From: Janthinobacterium sp.
GTDB lineage: Bacteria; Pseudomonadota; Gammaproteobacteria; Burkholderiales; Burkholderiaceae_D
Assembly (NCBI GenBank): GCA_003133225.1
Contig: PKWL01000141.1
Span: 31,472-95,471, forward strand
DNA length: 64,000 bases
Reading direction: 5' to 3'
The position numbers and the translations under genes are program-made. Below, piece after piece: positions 29,263 to 38,339 of the stretch; within the stretch, counting starts at the first letter, position 1; the number at the start of each line of letters is the position of its first letter. Under the pieces are notes generated by a model. It worked only from the letters and a program-made list of their open reading frames with translations. It made no database searches and was not told the origin of the DNA.

Positions 29263-30509
29263 GATTTGCCTCCTGGCGCTGCGCCAGCGGCGAGGCGAAT
29301 TTGCCAGGTGCCGGGCGTCGGCTCGGACAGGGCCAGATTGCGCGCCGCCAGATCGGCCCGCAGCTGCGCCAGCGCGCTGGCATCGACCCCGTCCGGTTTC
29401 CATTTGAAGAACAAGGCGCGCTCGCGGTATTCCAAGGAAGCGATCCCCGTCTGGTGCGGCAGGCGGGCCAACGCCTCCCCGAGCGCGGCGCACAGTGCCG
29501 TGAATTCATCGGGGGCGAGCTGGCCATTTTCCAGCTTGACGATGCCGATATTTTTGCGCATCTGCGCGATTGGATCGAGAATGACCGTCTCCTTCGGATA
29601 GGCCGCCTTGAAGGTTTGCAACATCGACAGGCGCACGCTAGCGGCATCGCGCCTTAGCCGCAGCCACTCGATATTCACGCCTGCAATATTAACTAGCAGC
29701 GTCAAGAGCGCCAGGCGCAGCGGCCAGCGCCAGCGCCGCCAGTCGCGGGCGCGCTCACCGGCGGCGCCCAAGGATCGCATCAGATCCGGCGCCGCCGTCC
29801 TCGCCGCGGCCACCCAATGGGCCCAATGTTCGGCTTCCAAAGTGATGCCGGATAAACCGGCAGCCAACGCCTGATAGTTGGCCAGCTCGCTGGCCGCGAC
29901 ATAAACCGTGAGCGGAGTATCGGAAGCCAAGGCGCGCAGGGTTTGCAGCGCTGGGCCCGGCTGCGGCGCCACGGTCAGGCCGAATCCCTCATATTGCGCC
30001 AGCCGCAGCGTCAACTCGAGGCCGCTCTCGCCGGCACTGATCGCGCCCGCCACGCAGCCCGGCTGCAGCGGCAGGCACAACTGCGCCGGCAGCGCGCAGA
30101 TGCTGCGCGCGCCCTGCGCCAGCAAGGCCTTGGCCAGCACCTCGAGCCAGGCGCGCTGCACCACCGCCACCGTGCGCACGCCCTCGCCCGTCGCCGGCGT
30201 CGCGGCCAGCACGCAGTCGGCCGGCTCGCCCAAGATCTGGTCTTCCACGATGCCGGGCAAGGCGGCCTTCAAGCGCGCCGGTGACAGGGGGGGGACGGTG
30301 ACGCGCAGCAGCGTCACGTCGGACGCGGCGAGCAAGAGGACGACGCGGCGCGCCGATCCGATCAAGTCGGTCAGGCTGCCGAGCGCGGCGGCGCCTTGCT
30401 GCAACAGAGCGCCGCCGCTGCCCACCACAGCGAACTGGCACAGCGCCGCGTTGCCGGCCGCGCTGTCGACGCTGGCCTTGGCCGGGTGCCGAATATAAAG
30501 TGTCGTCAC
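29259..30509 (-). CDS. gspL: Type II secretion protein GspL
   Basis: A 416-residue platform protein. The cytoplasmic actin-like domain (about 1-240) includes RVTVPPLSPARLKAALPGIVEDQIL and binds GspE. A membrane helix follows (LRLALLTLLVNIAGVNIEWL), then a periplasmic ferredoxin-like domain. The start is GTG at 30509; no in-frame ATG is available and the ribosome site is weak, so the exact start is less sure. It lies 32 bases after gspK and overlaps gspM. Confidence 0.92.
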   Translation of the reverse strand: MTTLYIRHPAKASVDSAAGNAALCQFAVVGSGGALLQQGAAALGSLTDLIGSARRVVLLLAASDVTLLRVTVPPLSPARLKAALPGIVEDQILGEPADCVLAATPATGEGVRTVAVVQRAWLEVLAKALLAQGARSICALPAQLCLPLQPGCVAGAISAGESGLELTLRLAQYEGFGLTVAPQPGPALQTLRALASDTPLTVYVAASELANYQALAAGLSGITLEAEHWAHWVAAARTAAPDLMRSLGAAGERARDWRRWRWPLRLALLTLLVNIAGVNIEWLRLRRDAASVRLSMLQTFKAAYPKETVILDPIAQMRKNIGIVKLENGQLAPDEFTALCAALGEALARLPHQTGIASLEYRERALFFKWKPDGVDASALAQLRADLAARNLALSEPTPGTWQIRLAAGAAPGGKS

Positions 30510-30541
30510 AGGGTTTCGCTTTCATGCATAACAGGCATATC

Positions 30542-31615
30542 CTAATTTTCCCGGATCCAAACCGGGGTCGTCGTCTTCATCGGCAGGTTACTGGTGGTCA
30601 TCTGGGACAGCTGGTCAGGACGATAGATCAGCGCCTGCGCGTCGAGCGCCGCGCGATCGAGCCGGACCCGGCTCGAGACCAAAAAATAACTACTCTTGAC
30701 GGCGAGAAGGAAAGTAGTACTCCTTTTCAGGCGGCTTTCCATATTACTCATAGTGAAATACGTGTGCTGCCGGCTGAGCGTCAGAGCGGCCGCTTCCGAA
30801 ACGGAAATTCCGGCCACGGCGGCCAGCACTTCGGCCGGCGCGGTGTTCACATTGACCGAGGCCGCCGGCGTGACGAAGGTCGCCGCCGGCAGCACCACCA
30901 CAAAGTCGCGCAGCACTGCCACCGCCTGCGGCGTAAAACCGGGCACCGACAACAGGTCCTCCACATACACAAAGCCCATCGGCTCGCTGCCGCCCGAGCT
31001 GGCGACGGGGGCCGCCATGGGCGCCGTGGCAACGGGCGCGGCGGCGCTGCCAGCCGGGGGCGCCGCCGTCGTCGCGGCAGCCGTCGTCGTCGGGGGCGCT
31101 GACGTTGCGCTCTGCGTCTGGGCGATGGCATTGGCCACCGCTTGCGCCAAACTCGGGTCGAGGCGCAAATTCTGCAGCAAACGGCCGAATGCCAACACCT
31201 GGGCCTGATCGACGATCCGGTTCAACGCTAAATTGGTCAGATTGAAACGCGCTTGCGCGTCGCTGATCTGGCCAGACAAGGTGGCATCGAATTTCTCGCC
31301 TTCGACTTGCTCCCGTTCGACGTAGTCGTCGAGCCGCGTTTCGGCCAGCGGCGTGTTCAAGATCCCGTCTAGGATGGTGACCGTTCTGCCGATCGGGCTG
31401 AGCGCATCCTCATGCAAGAAAAAACGCGAAAAGTCTATGCCGCCCAACAAGATCCACTTGGTCTGCAAATGCAGGCGCTGGTTTTCCATCGAGCGCACCA
31501 GCACCTGCTGCTGCCAGAACAAGCTGGCCACAATGGTGATGGCAAGAGCCGTCAGCAACAAGGCGGTGATGACGGCCACGCCGCGCTGGCGCTCGAATTT
31601 TGGCGCGCGCGTCAT
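30542..31615 (-). CDS. gspK: Type II secretion minor pseudopilin GspK
   Basis: The large minor pseudopilin that caps the pseudopilus tip, 357 residues. The prepilin site is RQRG^VAVITALLLTALAIT, with the methylated residue position Val rather than Phe, as in other GspK. The helical domain and saddle follow, with VYVEDLLSVPGFTPQAVAVL and ASVNVNTAPAEVLAAVAG (helix-hairpin-helix-like). An Ala/Thr/Pro-rich insert of about 45 residues (roughly 182-225) is low-complexity and probably a surface linker. ATG 31615 overlaps the gspJ stop codon (ATGA). Confidence 0.94.
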   Translation of the reverse strand: MTRAPKFERQRGVAVITALLLTALAITIVASLFWQQQVLVRSMENQRLHLQTKWILLGGIDFSRFFLHEDALSPIGRTVTILDGILNTPLAETRLDDYVEREQVEGEKFDATLSGQISDAQARFNLTNLALNRIVDQAQVLAFGRLLQNLRLDPSLAQAVANAIAQTQSATSAPPTTTAAATTAAPPAGSAAAPVATAPMAAPVASSGGSEPMGFVYVEDLLSVPGFTPQAVAVLRDFVVVLPAATFVTPAASVNVNTAPAEVLAAVAGISVSEAAALTLSRQHTYFTMSNMESRLKRSTTFLLAVKSSYFLVSSRVRLDRAALDAQALIYRPDQLSQMTTSNLPMKTTTPVWIREN

Positions 31616-32271
31616 ACGGCCCCGAGCAGAAAAACTTTGATCAGGCTCGCTTCCTGGCCTTCCAGCTGGAGCGTCACTTCGAGGCCGGTGGCCGCCGTCG
31701 GCGAGGGCGCGGCCGGGACGGCAGTGGCGAGGGCGGCGGCAGTGCTGGGGCTGGGGGGGGCGGCCACGGCGCCCGTGGCCGCCAGCCAGCCGGAGCCGTT
31801 CCATATACGCACCGTCATCGCCGTCACGCCTCCTTGCAAGGTCACCGCGGCGCCCGCATCGGTGTCGCTTAGGGCCGCCTGCCACATGGCGTCCAGCGCT
31901 ATCAGGTCGCGCGTGGCGGCCGACTCGCGCCGCGTCAGCACGCCGTCGTTGACGCGGTACGACACCACTTGCAGGCGGGTCGGCTCGTTTTCAGCGAACA
32001 CCGTGCGCACCAGGGTCAAGCGGTCGGTGTCGGCTAGCACATTCTGGCGCTGGTTGAGCAAGGCGGCCCCAGCCACATGGTCGCCGTCACTTTGCATCTG
32101 GGCGAACGCCAGCTGCAAGCCGCGGGTCTGCTCCATCTGCGCCGTCAGCGCCACGCGCGCACGCACAATGCCGTCCAAGCCGCGCCAGCCGAGCACGGCG
32201 ATGAGAGCGAGAATGCTGATAGCGACCAGCAATTCGACGAGCGTGAAGCCGGCGCGGCGCGGCCCGCTCAT
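31612..32271 (-). CDS. gspJ: Type II secretion minor pseudopilin GspJ
   Basis: A 219-residue minor pseudopilin with prepilin site RRAG^FTLVELLVAISILALIA and conserved Glu at +5. The body includes LGWRGLDGIVRARVAL, QMQSDGDHVAG and VVSYRVNDGVLTRRES. A Pro/Ala/Ser-rich stretch at about 172-198 is low-complexity. ATG 32271 overlaps the gspI stop codon by four bases; the upstream part of the frame lies inside gspI and is not used. Confidence 0.94.
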   Translation of the reverse strand: MSGPRRAGFTLVELLVAISILALIAVLGWRGLDGIVRARVALTAQMEQTRGLQLAFAQMQSDGDHVAGAALLNQRQNVLADTDRLTLVRTVFAENEPTRLQVVSYRVNDGVLTRRESAATRDLIALDAMWQAALSDTDAGAAVTLQGGVTAMTVRIWNGSGWLAATGAVAAPPSPSTAAALATAVPAAPSPTAATGLEVTLQLEGQEASLIKVFLLGAV

Positions 32272-32645
32272 TGGTTGAGCACCAGCTGGACTAGCTTGAT
32301 GATGCGGCGCTCCGGATTTTGCGCATCGAACACGCTCACTTCGACGCGCCGCATGCGCGGGTTGGATGTGACGATGACCGCTTCCTGGCAGACCAAGTGC
32401 AAGTTTCCCTGCGGACAATCGAAGGAATGGGACCCGACGGCAAGAAATTGCCCCGCCAAGCGAATTTGCACGAGGCGGTTTTCAGCCGACCAGGTAGCCA
32501 TCATGGCGCTGCGCATGCCATTGCTGTTTTGGGTCAGGCTGCCGACGGCGCGCAGCGAAGCGCCCAGGGCGGTGCCGATGATGATCAAAGCCACCAGCAC
32601 TTCAAGCAAGGTGAAACCACGGCTACGGCGGCGCGCTTGAGGCAT
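32268..32645 (-). CDS. gspI: Type II secretion minor pseudopilin GspI
   Basis: A 125-residue minor pseudopilin, first partner of GspJ and GspK in the tip complex. The prepilin site is RSRG^FTLLEVLVALIIIGTAL with Glu at +5. Family segments are WSAENRLVQIRL and MRRVEVSVFDAQNP. I take ATG 32645, 13 bases after gspH ends; a TTG nine codons upstream would overlap gspH and has no ribosome site. Confidence 0.93.
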   Translation of the reverse strand: MPQARRRSRGFTLLEVLVALIIIGTALGASLRAVGSLTQNSNGMRSAMMATWSAENRLVQIRLAGQFLAVGSHSFDCPQGNLHLVCQEAVIVTSNPRMRRVEVSVFDAQNPERRIIKLVQLVLNQ

Positions 32646-32658
32646 CCTGGTCGCGCCT

Positions 32659-33168
32659 TCAGTCGAGCGCAAAATGGCCGATACCGTCGGCGCGAATGGC
32701 GACTCGGCTGTCGCCGGCAGCCATGGTCAGCACGAATGGCTTGTCGACCGGCTCGCGCCCGAATGTGATGCGCAAATTGGGGCCGGCGGCGCTCGCAGGC
32801 GGGTCCAGAACGAGCACGATGGGGGCGTTCTTGAACGCACGCTCACGCAGCAAATCGTCCTGGGCCACTTGTTCCCATTGCTTTTCATTGCGGACCCAAA
32901 AGCGGTAACCGTCCGGGTCCGCCTCGAAGGCGACTTGGCGGTTGCGCACAATGGCCTCGTCACGCGCCACTTGCAGCAGCAAGGCGATGCGCTGTGCTTC
33001 GTTTTGCAGCGACTGCTGCTGGTTGGGAATCGCATTTAACGACACCAGTCCGAGCGTAATGCCAACGATGACGAGGACCACTAGCAATTCGATCAACGTG
33101 AAGCCGCGTCGCGGACCGGGTGCCGGCACGAGACGCGTGGCGCAAGAGCGACAACTCAGATATCCCAC
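32659..33168 (-). CDS. gspH: Type II secretion minor pseudopilin GspH
   Basis: A 169-residue minor pseudopilin with prepilin site GPRRG^FTLIELLVVLVIVG and Glu at +5. The globular part carries ALLLQVARDEAIVRNRQVAFEA and YRFWV, typical of GspH. The leader is long at about 22 residues. The frame can start at GTG 33168, overlapping gspG by 13 bases, or at GTG 33129; the first would couple translation to gspG, but neither has a strong ribosome site. Confidence 0.92.
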   Translation of the reverse strand: MGYLSCRSCATRLVPAPGPRRGFTLIELLVVLVIVGITLGLVSLNAIPNQQQSLQNEAQRIALLLQVARDEAIVRNRQVAFEADPDGYRFWVRNEKQWEQVAQDDLLRERAFKNAPIVLVLDPPASAAGPNLRITFGREPVDKPFVLTMAAGDSRVAIRADGIGHFALD

Positions 33169-33608
33169 GAGCCGATATCGGCATCGTCACCGGTGCCGCC
33201 GGGCTGACCATCGGCGCCCAGCGAAAAAACATCCACTTCGCCCTTGATGCCGGGCGACAAGTATTGGTAAGGGTTGCCCCAAGGATCTTTCGGCAGCTTA
33301 TCGAGGTACCCCCCGTTTTTCCAGCCATTGGCGGCCGGGCCGGCGCTGGGCTTGGTCACGAGCGCCTGCAGACCTTGCTCGGTAGTGGGATAGCGTTGAT
33401 TGTCGAGCTTGTATAGCTTCAAAGCTTGCATCACGGTCGAAATGTCGACGCGCGCGGCCGCCACTTTCGATTCGCCCGTGCGACTGATCAGATTTGGCAC
33501 CACCAGCGCGGCCAAAATGCCCATGATGACCACCACCACCATGATCTCGATAAGCGTAAAGCCGCGCGCGAGGCGCTGACGGAGCGGACGGTACATGACG
33601 TTTTGCAT
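33156..33608 (-). CDS. gspG: Type II secretion major pseudopilin GspG
   Basis: Major subunit of the pseudopilus, 150 residues. The prepilin site is LARG^FTLIEIMVVVVIMGIL with Glu at +5, followed by ALVVPNLISRTGESKVAAA. The C-terminal half has the family blocks RYPTTEQGLQALVTKP, YLDKLPKDPWGNPYQYLSPG and EVDVFSLGADGQPGGTGDDADIGSW, which includes the calcium-binding acidic loop. I start at ATG 33608; ATG 33596 is an alternative. It is the first gene of the twelve-gene operon, so the promoter should lie within or upstream of the 33609-33682 gap. Confidence 0.95.
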   Translation of the reverse strand: MQNVMYRPLRQRLARGFTLIEIMVVVVIMGILAALVVPNLISRTGESKVAAARVDISTVMQALKLYKLDNQRYPTTEQGLQALVTKPSAGPAANGWKNGGYLDKLPKDPWGNPYQYLSPGIKGEVDVFSLGADGQPGGTGDDADIGSWDI

Positions 33609-33682
33609 AGAAAAATAGGACGCTGGTAGCTGGTGAGACGATAGTATAAGGCAATTGGCGCTAAGGCCCGAAATCGCGCGTT

Positions 33683-34444
33683 TCAAGGGGAATCGTGCAC
33701 CGCTGCGCAGACCGGGCAACTGGGGTTACGCGCGATGCGGATGCTGGTCCACTCCATACGAAGGCCGTCGAGCAGCAGCAGGCGCCCGGCCAGTGAAGTG
33801 CCGATCGCCATCGCCAGCTTCAACGCTTCAGCCGCCTGCATGGCGCCGATCACGCCGACCACGGGCGCGAACACGCCCATGGTCGAGCAGGCCATTTCCT
33901 CGAACTGCTGATCCTGCGGAAAAAGGCAGGAATAGCATGGAGCGTCCTCAACACGGGCATCAAACACGCTAATTTGCCCATCGAAGCGGCCTACCGCGCC
34001 TGAGACGAGCGGCACCTTGTGCCCAACGCAGGCGCGGTTCACCGCATGGCGCGTGGCAAAATTGTCGGTACAGTCGAGCACCACAGTGGCCCCCTGCACC
34101 AGCTCGGACAAGCGGGTCTGGTCGGCGCGCTCGGCCAAGGCGACGATCTCGAGCTCGGGGTTAATTTGCTGCAAGGCGTTGCGCGCCGACTCGACCTTGA
34201 GCTGGCCGATGCGCGCCGTCGTGTGCGCGATCTGGCGTTGCAGATTGGTCAGATCAACCGTGTCGGCATCGACCAAAGTGATGCGCCCAAAGCCAGCCGA
34301 GGCCAGATACATGGCTGCGGGCGAGCCAAGGCCGCCCGCGCCAATCACCAAGGCATGGGCGGCGAGCAGCTTTTCCTGCCCTTCGATACCGATTTCATCG
34401 AGCAAAATATGGCGCGAGTAGCGCAGCAGTTGCGCGTCGTTCAT
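33683..34444 (-). CDS. moeB: ThiF/MoeB/HesA-type E1 adenylyltransferase
   Basis: Activates the C-terminal glycine of a ubiquitin-like sulfur carrier (MoaD or ThiS) by adenylation. The 253-residue protein has the nucleotide motif IGAGGLGSPAAMYLASAG, the Asp-containing VDADTVDLTNLQRQI, DCTDNFATR, and zinc-binding cysteine pairs CYSC and CPVC. A candidate thiol-transfer Cys lies in ACSTMGVFAPVVG. No moaD or thiS is adjacent, so MoeB versus ThiF cannot be settled; the length and lack of a rhodanese domain fit MoeB slightly better. It is 22 bases downstream of the ctpA-type gene. Confidence 0.88.
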   Translation of the reverse strand: MNDAQLLRYSRHILLDEIGIEGQEKLLAAHALVIGAGGLGSPAAMYLASAGFGRITLVDADTVDLTNLQRQIAHTTARIGQLKVESARNALQQINPELEIVALAERADQTRLSELVQGATVVLDCTDNFATRHAVNRACVGHKVPLVSGAVGRFDGQISVFDARVEDAPCYSCLFPQDQQFEEMACSTMGVFAPVVGVIGAMQAAEALKLAMAIGTSLAGRLLLLDGLRMEWTSIRIARNPSCPVCAAVHDSP

Positions 34445-34466
34445 GGCATGAGCGGAGCGCGCCGGC

Positions 34467-35939
34467 TCATTTCTGAGCGGGCTTTTTTTTGTCGAGCGGC
34501 AGAGTTGACTTGCCCTCGATCTTGTCCGCGTTTGTTTCGGGCGTCGCTTCCACCTTGGACAATTTCACGGGCAAACCTTTAAAGTGATTCAAGGCCTGGG
34601 TTAATTGGAAATCGTCATGGCTGCCGTACTCGAGCGGCTTGCGTTTCTTTTCCAGAGCGATGATGCGCTGCTCCTCTTCCAACTCATCGCGCTTCGCCAC
34701 CGGCTCGGCCGCCTTGCCGTCGCCGCCGGTCAAATGTTTTTGCAGATCCGTTTCACGGATGCGCAAGCTGTTCAAGCCGTCGCCGTGGGCCGTTTCATCG
34801 ACCATCAGGTCCGGTACGATGCCGCGCGCCTGGATCGAACGTCCATGCGGCGTGTAGTAACGGGCCGTGGTCAGCTTGATGGCCGTATCGGCTGTCAGCT
34901 GGCGCAAGGTTTGCACCGAGCCTTTGCCGAAAGTCTGGGTGCCGAGGATGACGGCGCGTTTGTAGTCTTGCAAGGCGCCCGCCACAATTTCCGAGGCCGA
35001 CGCCGAGCCGGTGTTGACGAGCACCACCAGCGGCACTTTTTTCACGGCGTCGGGCAACTTGGCTAACGGATCGCCGGGAAGTCGGGTCGCGTAAAACTCG
35101 CGCCGGCCGTAGAAAGTCTGTTTTGAATCTTGCAGCTGACCATTGGTCGAGACGATCACGGCATCTTTCGGCAAGAACGCGGCCGCCACTCCGATCGCGC
35201 CTGGCACCACGCCGCCCGGATCGTTGCGCAAGTCGAGCACCAAGCCCTTGATATCGGGGTTCTGAGCATACAGGGCGGCGATTTTTTTGACCATATCATC
35301 GACAGTCGGCTCCTGGAACTGCGCGATGCGCACCCAGGCATAGCCGGGTTCGATCATTTTTGCCTTGACGCTCTGGATGCGGATCTCTTGGCGCACGATA
35401 GGGACGATCAACGGCTTGTCCTCGTCCTTGCGCGCGATCGTCAGCGTGATCTTGGTGTACGGCTCGCCGCGCATTTTCTTGATCGACTCCTCTAGCGACA
35501 GCCCCTTGATCGGCATGCCGTCGATGCGCGTGATCAGATCCCCGGCCTTGATGCCGGCCTTGTCGGCCGGCGAATCTTCGATGGGCGCCACCACTTTCAA
35601 GTAACCGTCTTCCATGTCGACTTCGACTCCCAAGCCGACAAACTTGCCCAGCATCGATTCGCGCATTTCCTTGAATGCTTTTTTATCCAGGTATACCGAA
35701 TGCGGGTCGAGCGAGGCGACCATGCCAGATATGGCTTCTGTCAGCAATTTTTTGTCTTCGACCGGTTCCACGTAGTCAGACTTAATTAGCCCGAACACAT
35801 CTGACAACTGGCGCAGTTCATCGAGCGGCAGAGAAGTAGCCATGGTCTTTTGCGCGGCGGCGGTAAACTGCAGCGACGCGGTGATCCCGGCCACCATGCC
35901 CAAGCCGATCAAGCCAATACTCTTTACTTTGTTCACCAT
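34467..35939 (-). CDS. S41 carboxy-terminal processing protease
   Basis: A 490-residue periplasmic, membrane-anchored serine protease of the CtpA/Prc family. It has an N-terminal helix (KSIGLIGLGMVAGITASL), a PDZ domain (about 98-185, VGLGVEVDMEDGYLKV, PADKAGIKAGDLITRIDG), and the catalytic core with Ser314 in NTGSASASEIVAGAL and Lys339 in TFGKGSVQT. The C-terminal 100 residues are charged and Lys-rich. Such proteases trim peptidoglycan hydrolases; it is encoded directly after the EnvC-like amidase activator, which supports an envelope role. The start ATG is at 35939. Confidence 0.95.
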   Translation of the reverse strand: MVNKVKSIGLIGLGMVAGITASLQFTAAAQKTMATSLPLDELRQLSDVFGLIKSDYVEPVEDKKLLTEAISGMVASLDPHSVYLDKKAFKEMRESMLGKFVGLGVEVDMEDGYLKVVAPIEDSPADKAGIKAGDLITRIDGMPIKGLSLEESIKKMRGEPYTKITLTIARKDEDKPLIVPIVRQEIRIQSVKAKMIEPGYAWVRIAQFQEPTVDDMVKKIAALYAQNPDIKGLVLDLRNDPGGVVPGAIGVAAAFLPKDAVIVSTNGQLQDSKQTFYGRREFYATRLPGDPLAKLPDAVKKVPLVVLVNTGSASASEIVAGALQDYKRAVILGTQTFGKGSVQTLRQLTADTAIKLTTARYYTPHGRSIQARGIVPDLMVDETAHGDGLNSLRIRETDLQKHLTGGDGKAAEPVAKRDELEEEQRIIALEKKRKPLEYGSHDDFQLTQALNHFKGLPVKLSKVEATPETNADKIEGKSTLPLDKKKPAQK

Positions 35940-35976
35940 GTTTTACCCGAATCTACCCCAAAAATAATCGCGCACC

Positions 35977-37482
35977 TTAGAACTTGACCCAGCCGCTCGG
36001 ATCGAACGCGCGGCCCTGATGCCGCAGTTCGAAGTATAAACCCGATTCCTCGTTGCCGCCGCTGTTTCCGGCGCTGGCAATCGGGTCGCCGCCCTTGACG
36101 GCGTCGCCGGCGCGTTTCAGCAAGGCTTGGTTATTGCCATAAATGCTCATGTACTGACCGCCATGGTCGACGATGATCAGATTGCCGAAGCCACGCAGCC
36201 ATTCGGCAAATACGACCCGTCCGGGCGCGATCGCCTTTACTTCACTGCCTTCGGCGGCGCGGATGAAGACGCCTTTCCAGCTCGGGCCATCGCCCCGCTT
36301 GCTGCCAAAGCGGGCCCCCATCTTGCCCGCCACCGGCGCCCGCAACTGACCGCGCAGGCGGGCGAAGGCGCCTTCCGCCAGCACGGGTGCCAGCCCCACC
36401 ACGTCAACCGCTTTGGACGGCTCGTCCGCGACTAGCGGCTTCGGTTCCGCCAGCTTTTGCTGCGCCATTTTCGGCGCCTCGGCATCCATTTGCTCCGGCC
36501 GAGCCGGCAATGGCTTCTTAAACGGGGTTGGCGGCTTGATCTGGCCGGACTTGCTGCTTTGCTTGACCAGCCGCTCCCGTTCGGCCTCGGCCCGCACCAG
36601 CTTGGCTTCGGCTTCGGCCTTGGCGCGCGCCAACTTGGCGCCGATTTCGGCCTTGGCGCGGGCCAAGGCCAGTTGTTCCTGAAGGCGCTTTTGGGCCGCT
36701 GCGGCGGCGGCAGCCTGTTGCTGGATCAGCTGGCCCAGCTTGTCGACCAGTCCCGCCATGCGCTGCTCGTCGCGCGCCACCTTGCCAACTTCCGTGCGCT
36801 GGGCCGCGAGGCGGCTCGATAGGGTTCCCAGAACGGCGGCGCGGCGCACCTTTTCCTGCTCCAGTACGGCTTTTTGCTGGCGTTGTTCCAGCGTGATTTC
36901 TTCCAGCTCGTCCTTGGCGTTTTGCGCTTGCTGCTGATTGGCCTCGACGGCGAGCAAGTTGCCACGCAGAGCGCTCAATAATTTCGCCTGCGCTTGCGAC
37001 ACGTAAGCCATCATCTGCAAGTCGCGGTTGATGCGGTTCGGATTGTCGCCCGACAACAACAACTTGATCCGGTCCTCGTTTCCCGCCATGTACTGCTGGC
37101 GCAGCATCGTGGCGAGCTGCTTTTTTTGCAGCTCGGCCGTAGCCCTTAGCCGGTCCCTCTCCTGCGCCAGTTGCTGCATCTTGGTGCTGGTTTGGGTTTG
37201 CTCGCCGGCCAGTTCGTGGAGGGAACGGTCGGCGTTCGAGATCGCCTCTTCCGACTCGGCCAAGGTATCGGCGGCGTCGTCTTTGGCGCTCTCGGTGCGG
37301 CCGATATCGCGCTTGAGGGCGCTCAACTTTTCCTGCAAACCGGCACGCTGAGCCTCCGCCACCGCTTTTTGCTGGCTGCGCTCCGTGATTTTGGCGCCAT
37401 CGGCGCTCGCGCAAGCGAGCGCAAGAGCAAGGCACAGCCCCCTGCGAAGGCGTAGGCCCGGGATGTCCCGAAAATATGACAA
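35977..37482 (-). CDS. envC: EnvC-like murein hydrolase activator (degenerate M23)
   Basis: A 501-residue periplasmic septal protein. After a signal-like N-terminus (GLCLALALACASADG) comes a long coiled coil (about 32-320, Ala/Lys/Gln-rich), then a C-terminal LytM/M23 domain (about 380-501). The zinc ligands of active M23 peptidases are missing: the first His/Asp motif reads SWKGVFIRA and the HxH motif reads LYFELRH. This is the hallmark of EnvC, which activates amidases instead of cutting peptidoglycan. The start is TTG at 37482, three bases after the gpmA stop codon. The order gpmA-envC-protease indicates one operon. Confidence 0.92.
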   Translation of the reverse strand: MSYFRDIPGLRLRRGLCLALALACASADGAKITERSQQKAVAEAQRAGLQEKLSALKRDIGRTESAKDDAADTLAESEEAISNADRSLHELAGEQTQTSTKMQQLAQERDRLRATAELQKKQLATMLRQQYMAGNEDRIKLLLSGDNPNRINRDLQMMAYVSQAQAKLLSALRGNLLAVEANQQQAQNAKDELEEITLEQRQQKAVLEQEKVRRAAVLGTLSSRLAAQRTEVGKVARDEQRMAGLVDKLGQLIQQQAAAAAAAQKRLQEQLALARAKAEIGAKLARAKAEAEAKLVRAEAERERLVKQSSKSGQIKPPTPFKKPLPARPEQMDAEAPKMAQQKLAEPKPLVADEPSKAVDVVGLAPVLAEGAFARLRGQLRAPVAGKMGARFGSKRGDGPSWKGVFIRAAEGSEVKAIAPGRVVFAEWLRGFGNLIIVDHGGQYMSIYGNNQALLKRAGDAVKGGDPIASAGNSGGNEESGLYFELRHQGRAFDPSGWVKF

Positions 37483-37485
37483 AGC

Positions 37486-38220
37486 CTAGGTCACCTTTCC
37501 TTGAGGCGCCGCGGGGGCAGGCGCGGCCGGATCGCCCAGGTAATAGTGGCGGATCGGCTTTAGGTCGGCGTCCAGCTCATACACGAGCGGCTGGCCGTTG
37601 GGAATGTTAAGGCCGACGATATCGGCGTCGCTGATGCCGTCGAGCATCTTAATTAAAGCGCGCAAGCTGTTGCCATGAGCCGCAATGAGAATTTTCTTGC
37701 CGGCCCGGATGGCGGGCGCGATTTCCTCGTCCCAGGCCGGCATCACGCGCGCCACGGTGTCTTTCAGACATTCCGTTAGCGGAATGGCAGCGCGCGGCAA
37801 GCCGGCGTAGCGCGGATCGCCACATGAAGTGCGCGCATCGTCTTCGGCCAATGGTGGCGGCGGCGTGTCATAGCTGCGGCGCCATGCCAGCACTTGCGCG
37901 TCGCCGTATTTGGCGGCCGTTTCCGTTTTGTTGAGCCCTTGCAAGGCGCCGTAGTGGCGCTCGTTCAAGCGCCAGTCATGCTTGATTGGCAACCACATCA
38001 AATCCATGGCGTCAAGCGCCAGCCACAGGGTGCGGATAGCGCGCTTGAGGACCGAAGTGTAGGCCAGATCGAAGCTGAAACCGGCTTCTTTCAAGACTTG
38101 GCCGGCGGCCATGGCTTCGGCAACGCCTTGTTCGGTCAGATCGACGTCGGTCCAGCCGGTGAAGCGGTTTTTCAGATTCCAAGTGGATTCGCCGTGGCGC
38201 ATGAGAACGATTTTATACAT
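37486..38220 (-). CDS. gpmA: 2,3-bisphosphoglycerate-dependent phosphoglycerate mutase
   Basis: Glycolytic interconversion of 3- and 2-phosphoglycerate. The 244-residue protein has the catalytic His9 in LMRHGEST and the second His in IAAHGNSLR, with family blocks [27 protein letters not shown] and [17 protein letters not shown] 38220 gives the family N-terminus [10 protein letters not shown] and has GAAGAA upstream; the longer frame is not used. It leads the gpmA-envC-protease-E1 unit and is divergent from the rhodanese gene, with promoters for both in 38221-38339. Confidence 0.97.
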   Translation of the reverse strand: MYKIVLMRHGESTWNLKNRFTGWTDVDLTEQGVAEAMAAGQVLKEAGFSFDLAYTSVLKRAIRTLWLALDAMDLMWLPIKHDWRLNERHYGALQGLNKTETAAKYGDAQVLAWRRSYDTPPPPLAEDDARTSCGDPRYAGLPRAAIPLTECLKDTVARVMPAWDEEIAPAIRAGKKILIAAHGNSLRALIKMLDGISDADIVGLNIPNGQPLVYELDADLKPIRHYYLGDPAAPAPAAPQGKVT

Positions 38221-38339
38221 ATTGTATTCTTCTTCAAATAGGGATTGAGGCGGCAAAAAGGGCAGAAAAACGACGCTGCGAAGACCTGTTCCAGCTTCTA
38301 TTTTATAATGCGCGGATTGACTTAAACCATTGGACCCCT

